Origin: Thermoanaerobaculia bacterium
GTDB lineage: Bacteria > Acidobacteriota > Thermoanaerobaculia > Thermoanaerobaculales > Sulfomarinibacteraceae
Direction of reading: 5' to 3'
Assembly: GCA_027061805.1 (NCBI GenBank)
Contig: JAMOWA010000064.1
Location: forward strand, 62,001-126,000
DNA length: 64,000 bases
Shown: positions 58,600 through 64,000 of the stretch, piece after piece
How the letters are laid out: the number at the start of each line of letters is the position of its first letter
How positions within the stretch are numbered: position 1 is the stretch's first letter
Notes under the pieces: generated by a model
Database searches by the model: none
The model's input: the letters and a program-made list of their open reading frames with translations, nothing else
What the model was told of the DNA's origin: nothing
Program-made: the position numbers and the translations under genes

Positions 58600-61328
58600 G
58601 AGAGCACCCCGCAGAGATCGTCGCCGCGGCACGGGAGGGGCGCAGGTCGGTCCGGGAGGCCGGGGAGGCGCTGCGGGCCGAGGCGGAGCGCAGGACCCGT
58701 GCGCTCGACCCTGCTGTCGTCGACGATCTGCTCGCTCTCGAGGCCACCGTGCGGCGCGTGCGGGGCCTCGTGCCGTGGTGGCGGTGGGCCACCGGAACGG
58801 CCCTGACCCTCGCCGGGAACCCACACGATGCCCTCCCCCACCTTGAACGGGCCTGGCAAGGGTTCCGGAGGAGTGGAGCACGGCTGGAGGCCGCCAGGGT
58901 CAGCCTGCTGCTGGTGGACTCACTGGCCTCGGCGGGACGCCATCGCACGGCGGTGACCCGGGGGCGGTGGGCCCTGGACGTGTTCCGCCATGCCGGGGAC
59001 CGCGTGCACGAGGCATCGATGCTCGTCAATCTCGGCGGTGTCGAGGAGTCCCTCGACCGCATCCGCACCGCCATGGAGCTGTGGCGGCAGGCGCAACGTC
59101 TCGTTCCGGACGATGACGCACTCCTGCGGGGAATCCTGGCGGCAAACCTGGCCGCGGGGTCGTCGGAGCTCGGCCGGCTCGCGGATGCGGAGCGGCTTTA
59201 CCGTGAGGCGGCACGACTTCTCGAGGAGGCAGGTGCGGTGGGTTCGGCGCTCCAGCCGCGCCTCGGGCTCGCGGAGCTCGAGGCCCTGCGGGGCCGGCTT
59301 GCGGACGCCCTCGCGGACGCCGGCGAGGTGCTCGCCGGGGCGGCCCGGACCGGGGACCGCAACCTCGAGCTCGAGGCGTCGGTTCTCCTGGCCTCCACAT
59401 TCCGTCGGCATGGGCGCCTCCGCGAGGCCGTGGAGGTGGCCGGGAGAGCAGAGCCGCTGGCCCTGGAGGCGGGACGGCTCCGGGACGCCGCACGGCTGGC
59501 TGCCGAGCGCGCCCTGGCCCTGGTGGAGGACGGAACCACGGATGCCGCCGGACCGGTTCACCACGCCCTGGAACGGATGGATGCCGCGGGCACTTCCCTC
59601 CTGCGCCAGCGTTTCCTGGTCGACCTCGCCGCCGCAGGCTGGCGGCTTGAGCCCCGGGCACTGGCCGGAGCCGCGGAGGCCCTCGAGCGGCACGGGCTGC
59701 GGGTGGCGGCCGCCGAGGCCCAGCTCCTCACCGCACGCTTCCTGCCCCGCGACGAGGCCATGGAGGTGTGCCGCCGGGTCCTGGCACGGAGGGCAATCCC
59801 CCGGTGGATCCGGATGGAAGCCCATCGTCTCGCCGGGGTCCTCGCGAGCACCGACGATCCGGAAAGAGCTCACGCCCATTTCCTCCGGGCGGCGGCGATC
59901 GCCAAGGAGGTCCGCGGCCGCCTCCCGACGACGACCGACCGGGAGGCGTTCTCCCGGCGCCTGGTACCGCTGGCCGAGGACGCCGTCCGGATCCTCGCCT
60001 CGCGGGAGGAGCCTCGCTGGGGACGGCGCGCCCGCCGGATCCTGGCGCGGCTCGCCTCCGCGGAGCTTCTCGAGGAGATCGCCCAGCAGGTGGAGGCCGG
60101 AGAGAACGGCGGCCGGGCCCGGCGGTGGCGGGAGCTCCGCGGAGAGCTCCGTGCCCTCCTCGAGCTCGGGGAACGGTCCTCCCAGGGCGGGGTGCGTTCG
60201 ATCGGCAGTGCGGGTTCCCTTTCCCGGGAGCTCGCAGGGCGGATCGGAGCTCTCGAGAGGGAGCTGGCCCGGTCTTTCCCCGTCCTGCCCGGGAAGAGCA
60301 CCGGCCGCAGGGTCGACGGTGCCCGGTTCCTCCACGCGGGTGAGGCGGCCGTGGAGATCGTTCCCGCGGGTCCGGATATCTTTCTCTTTCTCCATGCACC
60401 AGGACGCTTCCGTCATCTCAGGATCCGAGAGGGACGAGAGGCAGCGATCCGCCTCATGGAACGAATCGGGTACCGGATGCGCCGGCTGGACCACGGGCGC
60501 CGCTGGATCGAGGCTGCCGGCCGGGGCCTGACGACGGAGGTTGAGCGGCTCCTCGAGGCAGCGGGACGCCTTCTCCTGGACCCTGCCTCCCGGTGGATCC
60601 GGGACGCCGCCCACGTCTTCCTCGTCCCCCACGGCGAGCTGTTCGACCTCCCCTGGCCGGCCCTGCGTCTCGACGGCGCACCACTCATCGAGGGGGTCAC
60701 GGTCAGCCTGCTTCCATCGCTCGACATCCTGGCGGCGAGGGCAACCCTGACCCCGAGGAAAGGGCGGCGGCTCGGGGTGGCCGGGGCTCCCACGGAGGAT
60801 CTTCCCGAGATCGGCCCGGAGGTCCGGGAGCTCGCGGCCGCCGTTCCCGGGGCACGGATCGTGGAGCGGGCCACCGTGGCCGATGCGATGAAACTCCTGG
60901 CATCGTGTGACGCAGTTCACTTCTCGGCACACGGTGTCTTTCGGCATGATTGGGGCATGGCATCGGGTATCCGGCTCACGGACGGGTGGCTGACAGCCGC
61001 CGCCCTGATGGGTTGCCCACTCCGGGCGCGACTCGTCACGGCCGGGGCTTGCGAGCTGGGACAGGGTGGGGGCGGTCCGGCCCTGGAGCTCCGGGGCTTC
61101 CTGCGAGCGCTCTTCGGCGTCGGGGTCGGGTGCGCCATGCTGCCCGCCGGGCCACTGGACGACGGAGTGGCCCGCGCCACGGCCGTGGCGTTCCACCGCC
61201 GTCTCGCGCACTCGGGTCCCGCCCGGGCGTTCCGGGAGGCGCTGCTGGAGGTGCGGGACCACTTCCCCAGTCCGGTGCTCTGGAGCGGCTGGCGACTGTT
61301 CGGAGACCCCGAGACATGGGAGGCATGA
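58596..61328 (+). CDS. TPR-CHAT protein (caspase-like protease domain)
   Basis: 910 residues. Residues 1-480 are alpha-helical repeats like TPR (EASMLVNLGGVEESLDRIRT, LAANLAAGSSELGRLADAER). The CHAT domain (about 590-905) has both catalytic residues of caspase-HetF relatives: histidine 779 in HFSAHGVF and cysteine 819 in AGACELGQGG, plus FLVPHGELFDLPWPAL and the final FPSPVLWSGWRLFGD. CHAT proteases cleave partner proteins after activation through the repeats. ATGA overlaps with the anti-sigma-like gene and the subtilase gene fix it in one operon. Substrate and trigger unknown. Confidence 0.9.
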   Translation: MREHPAEIVAAAREGRRSVREAGEALRAEAERRTRALDPAVVDDLLALEATVRRVRGLVPWWRWATGTALTLAGNPHDALPHLERAWQGFRRSGARLEAARVSLLLVDSLASAGRHRTAVTRGRWALDVFRHAGDRVHEASMLVNLGGVEESLDRIRTAMELWRQAQRLVPDDDALLRGILAANLAAGSSELGRLADAERLYREAARLLEEAGAVGSALQPRLGLAELEALRGRLADALADAGEVLAGAARTGDRNLELEASVLLASTFRRHGRLREAVEVAGRAEPLALEAGRLRDAARLAAERALALVEDGTTDAAGPVHHALERMDAAGTSLLRQRFLVDLAAAGWRLEPRALAGAAEALERHGLRVAAAEAQLLTARFLPRDEAMEVCRRVLARRAIPRWIRMEAHRLAGVLASTDDPERAHAHFLRAAAIAKEVRGRLPTTTDREAFSRRLVPLAEDAVRILASREEPRWGRRARRILARLASAELLEEIAQQVEAGENGGRARRWRELRGELRALLELGERSSQGGVRSIGSAGSLSRELAGRIGALERELARSFPVLPGKSTGRRVDGARFLHAGEAAVEIVPAGPDIFLFLHAPGRFRHLRIREGREAAIRLMERIGYRMRRLDHGRRWIEAAGRGLTTEVERLLEAAGRLLLDPASRWIRDAAHVFLVPHGELFDLPWPALRLDGAPLIEGVTVSLLPSLDILAARATLTPRKGRRLGVAGAPTEDLPEIGPEVRELAAAVPGARIVERATVADAMKLLASCDAVHFSAHGVFRHDWGMASGIRLTDGWLTAAALMGCPLRARLVTAGACELGQGGGGPALELRGFLRALFGVGVGCAMLPAGPLDDGVARATAVAFHRRLAHSGPARAFREALLEVRDHFPSPVLWSGWRLFGDPETWEA

Positions 61329-63511
61329 TGATCCTGAAGCGCGGATGGTTTCCCGCACCGACCCTGGCCGTCGTGCTGGCCCTGGCCGTCCTGTTTCCCA
61401 CCACCGCTCCTGCCCAGGACCTCCGGGGGGTGGGGAGTCCGACCAGCATGATGGGCACGGTGGATTTCATCCTCGGCCCGCAGTGCTTCATCCTCTCCGG
61501 ACAGCTCCTCGTGGTGACCGACGGGGCCACGACCTTCCTGGGGGGGATCGGTGGGGTGTCCGATCTCTCGATGGGCGACCTGGTCGAGGTGACCGGCTCC
61601 ACCGCTGGCGTGGGGGGCATGCCGCTGGAACATTCCGGCAGCCTGCGCGCGGTTGTCGTCGAGCTGCTCGACAGGGCTTCCGGCACCGTCGACCTTGTCA
61701 CCCGCGTGGCATCGGTGCTCGACGAAACGCGATTCACCACGGTGGACGGGTACACGGTGGAGACGGATGCCCACACCATGTTCCAGGGGTTCAATGCAGT
61801 CTCCGACCTCCGGCCGGGAAACGTGGTGGCCATCGCGGGTGTCACCCCGGACGCCCGGACCATCCGCGCATTCGATGTCGTGCTCCTCGAGACCCCCGGT
61901 GGCGGGGAAGGCTCGGGGCTCGTGATCGGCCTCATGGGAATGGTGGCGTTCCTGTCGCCGCCGGACGCCTTCGTCCTCGACAGCGGCGATCCGGTGATCA
62001 CCACCACGGACACGGCATGGCACGGGGGCCCCAGGGGGTGGAGCGATCTCGAGGCGGGAATGTTCCTCCACGTGATGGCGAGGCTTCTGGAGGACGGCAC
62101 CATGGAGGCCATCACCGTGGAACTGGTGGCCATGCCGGACCGGGGTCCGGTCCCTGTGGCCGGCATCGTGGTGGACGTGCTCGGGGAAGGAGAGCTGGTG
62201 CTGGACGACGGCACGGGCCTCCTGGTGACACCGAGGACGGTGATCGACGGAGACGCCGACACCGTGGCGGACCTCACCACGGGAATGATGGTCGACGCGA
62301 GTTGCATTCTGCTCGAGGACGGGCGTTTCGAGGTGCTGGGCCTCGTGGTGATGGCTCCGGCGACACCCGAGGATTTCAACGATCTCGACGACGATGAGGC
62401 ATCGGAGGCCCTGGTGGTCCTGGCGGGCGGCGCCAGGGCCTTCGAGGTGGCCGCCCGTTACGGCGCCACCCTGGAGGGGCGCCTGTCCGATCGCGGGGTC
62501 GTCCTCTTCCGGTGGCCCGTCCCGCTGCCTGGAGGCCTGATCGAGATGCTCCTGGAGGACCCGGAGATCCTGGCCCTGGAGGCCAACTACCGGTTCCACG
62601 ATCCGGAAAGCATCCGACGCAGGATGCCCGTCGCCGACCGCTCGGCCACGAGCGAACGGTTCGTCCGGCAGGCGGCGGCCTCCACCACGGGTCTGGACCG
62701 GGTCCACTCCACTGTGGTGGGGAGTGGAACTCTGGTGGCGGTCATCGACAACGGCGTGGATCCCCTCCACCCGCTGCTGCGCCATCACCTCGCCGCGGGT
62801 GGCCGTGACTATGTGGATGGCGACGGCGAACCCTGGGAGACCCGGAACGGTGTCGACGACGACGGGGACGGTGACGTTGACGAGGCCGCCGGCCACGGGA
62901 CCTTCGTGGCGGGGCTGGTGCTCCTGGCTGCACCGGGTACGCGGATCGTGCCGTACCGTGTGCTGGACGACGAGGGAAACGGCTCGACCTTCGCCGTGTG
63001 CGAGGCCGTGATCGCCGCCATGGAGCGAGGGGTGGACGTCATCAACCTCTCGCTGACCTACCACAGGCGATCGAAGGTTCTCGACTGGCTGCTGGACGAG
63101 GCCGTGGAGCAGGGCGTGATCCCCGTGGCGGGAACGGGCAACGATGGCGAAGACAGGTTGCCGTTCCCTGCACGCGACCACCGGGTGATCTCGGTGGCTG
63201 CGGCGGATCCCTCCGGCACGGTGGCGGCGTTTTCCAACGCGGCACCCGGTGTCTCCCTGGCCGCTCCGGGTGAAGACCTCTATTCGGCCCTGCCCGGCGG
63301 GGGCTTCGGAACGTGGAGTGGAACCTCCATGGCGGCCCCACTCGTCTCGGGCACGGCGGCGCTGATCCGATCCGCGAACCGGCACCTGACGCCGGGAGAG
63401 ATCCGGGCCGCGCTCGTGCAGTCGGCCGCGCCGCTCCACGGGAACCCCCGCGGCGTGCACGGCCTGCTCGATGCCGAGGCCACGCTGGCCCTCGTTCCTC
63501 GGGAACACTAG
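61325..63511 (+). CDS. Exported subtilisin-like serine peptidase (S8) with N-terminal DUF5666-like repeats
   Basis: 728 residues. Signal peptide (APTLAVVLALAVLFPTTAPA), then about 350 residues of repeated beta-modules of 70-80 residues (SMMGTVDFI, GDLVEVTGSTAG; LRPGNVVAIAGVTPD; DLEAGMFLHVMARL; DLTTGMMVDASCILL) resembling DUF5666. The peptidase domain has Asp475 in AVIDNGVDP, His524 in GHGTFVAGLV and Ser668 in GTSMAAPLVSG: a full triad. A calcium-rich DDDGDGDVDEA loop precedes the His. ATGA overlap with the CHAT gene. Acts outside the cytoplasm, so it is not likely to be cut by the cytoplasmic CHAT directly. Confidence 0.92.
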   Translation: MMILKRGWFPAPTLAVVLALAVLFPTTAPAQDLRGVGSPTSMMGTVDFILGPQCFILSGQLLVVTDGATTFLGGIGGVSDLSMGDLVEVTGSTAGVGGMPLEHSGSLRAVVVELLDRASGTVDLVTRVASVLDETRFTTVDGYTVETDAHTMFQGFNAVSDLRPGNVVAIAGVTPDARTIRAFDVVLLETPGGGEGSGLVIGLMGMVAFLSPPDAFVLDSGDPVITTTDTAWHGGPRGWSDLEAGMFLHVMARLLEDGTMEAITVELVAMPDRGPVPVAGIVVDVLGEGELVLDDGTGLLVTPRTVIDGDADTVADLTTGMMVDASCILLEDGRFEVLGLVVMAPATPEDFNDLDDDEASEALVVLAGGARAFEVAARYGATLEGRLSDRGVVLFRWPVPLPGGLIEMLLEDPEILALEANYRFHDPESIRRRMPVADRSATSERFVRQAAASTTGLDRVHSTVVGSGTLVAVIDNGVDPLHPLLRHHLAAGGRDYVDGDGEPWETRNGVDDDGDGDVDEAAGHGTFVAGLVLLAAPGTRIVPYRVLDDEGNGSTFAVCEAVIAAMERGVDVINLSLTYHRRSKVLDWLLDEAVEQGVIPVAGTGNDGEDRLPFPARDHRVISVAAADPSGTVAAFSNAAPGVSLAAPGEDLYSALPGGGFGTWSGTSMAAPLVSGTAALIRSANRHLTPGEIRAALVQSAAPLHGNPRGVHGLLDAEATLALVPREH

Positions 63512-63812
63512 CCCGGCCGGTTCATGATGCCCCGACCGCACGGCACGACCCACCGTTCCTGACGGCGTCGTCTTGGCCCGATCACTCCCCGATCACTCCA
63601 CGTATCCGGAGCACGATTTCGCCTCCCTCGCCGCGCGAGAACACGGCGCCGGGCGACACCTCTCGCCGCCGGCCGCGAACCCTCGTGAACCGTCCGGGCC
63701 ATGCGGTCCGCGACGACCTGTGACCCTGGTCACGGTGGCCAGCCGGGGGTGTATCACGGCTCCGGCTGCCCCGACTCGTGGCCGAGCACAACGGAAAAGG
63801 GGGACAGAGCTC
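63512..63812. other. Non-coding region upstream of the right-edge gene
   Basis: 301 bases with no gene I can support, a short direct repeat of GATCACTCC near 63582-63599, and the CRP-like palindrome listed next. No terminator hairpin after the subtilase is obvious. Confidence 0.4.
63719..63734 (+). promoter_or_regulatory. CRP/FNR-like palindrome
   Basis: TGTGA-CCCTGG-TCACG fits the TGTGA-N6-TCACA consensus with one mismatch. It lies 79 bases before the ATG at 63813, a normal place for an activator site. Which CRP-family protein would bind is not known. Confidence 0.4.
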
Positions 63813-64000
63813 ATGAGACGAACGAACACAACGACATACTTCATGGCAGCGATGGCATGGCTTCTGGCCGTCGGCCTGGGGCTTGCGGCCACGACCGGTA
63901 CCGGCCCTCGCCGGAGTCAGGGCCGCCAGTCACGGGCATGGCAGGTGCTCCAGTCGGTGCACGCCACCATACCCGCGCCGGGCGGCGGTGCCGTGAAACT
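63813..64000 (+). CDS. Exported protein, N-terminal fragment cut by the window edge
   Basis: 62 complete codons from the ATG at 63813, running off the window. A signal peptide or anchor (MAAMAWLLAVGLGLAATTG) follows a polar start, then basic residues (RRSQGRQSRAW) and VLQSVHATIPAP. Preceded by an AAAGGGGGACAG ribosome binding region. No family can be named from this part. Confidence 0.6.
   Translation, partial: MRRTNTTTYFMAAMAWLLAVGLGLAATTGTGPRRSQGRQSRAWQVLQSVHATIPAPGGGAVK

Noticed and set aside
57443-63511. A CRISPR-linked Craspase-like locus
   Set aside because: No repeat-spacer array, Cas7-like or gRAMP gene is present in the window, so only the TPR-CHAT and sigma logic can be compared.

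Overview
The window is 64 kb of uniformly GC-rich, densely coded bacterial chromosome. I recognise no rRNA, tRNA, CRISPR array, transposase or prophage gene. The gene mix suggests a Gram-negative soil or sediment bacterium of the Acidobacteriota type. It includes DUF4388, MshEN and DUF1844 proteins, a two-subunit class I fumarase, PilB and PilT ATPases, SpoIIE/STAS and NtrC signalling, a kinase-TPR remnant and an ECF sigma/TPR-CHAT/subtilase operon. The phylum is inference, because no phylogenetic marker was computed.

Layout. 1-6184 (minus): envelope and TPR proteins, then a tight operon of 3-hydroxyacyl-CoA dehydrogenase, enoyl-CoA hydratase, a PhoU-like DUF47 protein and a Pit phosphate transporter. 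6468-7182: a DUF1858 protein and a small exported protein sharing a hairpin terminator. 7538-13491 (minus): a TCA-cycle run (fumarase alpha/beta, malate dehydrogenase, SdhA-C-D-B) behind a TATAAT promoter, with sdhA frameshifted. 13854-16122: an MshEN protein, RimI and TsaB. 16235-24008: a histidine kinase/response regulator pair, a PilB-zinc-ribbon-pilin operon and a STAS-SpoIIE-REC set. 24223-33926 (minus): penicillin-acylase-like protein, two NtrC-like regulators (one degenerate), LigA, PcnB and an MDR oxidoreductase. 34244-37324 (plus): a membrane-anchored protein and two Opp-type ATPases without permeases. 37813-40618: DinB-like protein, PhoD-like phosphatase and UbiA-family prenyltransferase. 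41152-50787: a HutH-like lyase with Ala-Cys-Gly at the MIO site, a LysM-like amidase, a sensor kinase, a tRNA nucleotidyltransferase-like protein, PilT and MgtE. 51022-55825: exported proteins, an SLC13/ArsB-type transporter and the wreck of a molybdopterin oxidoreductase. 56272-63511: kinase remnant, membrane-anchored AraC-type regulator, then the sigma/anti-sigma-like/TPR-CHAT/subtilase operon. An exported protein starts at the right edge.

Three layers run across the genes. First, two families of intergenic repeats: a 163-174 bp element present four times with inverted ends, and a roughly 130 bp element present twice with a conserved hairpin. Second, many start codons lie 6-9 nt after a TANNNT box, suggesting frequent leaderless transcription. 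Third, three genes (sdhA, a molybdopterin oxidoreductase, a Ser/Thr kinase) are broken; in two of them the lesion sits at a short direct repeat or plausible microhomology.

The most interesting candidate system is 57443-63511. An ECF sigma factor, a HxxxCxxC anti-sigma-like protein, a TPR-CHAT protease with catalytic His and Cys, and an exported subtilase are joined by three consecutive ATGA overlaps. The arrangement recalls, without any CRISPR component, the TPR-CHAT/anti-sigma/sigma logic of type III-E CRISPR (Csx29-Csx30-RpoE). That functional link is hypothesis.
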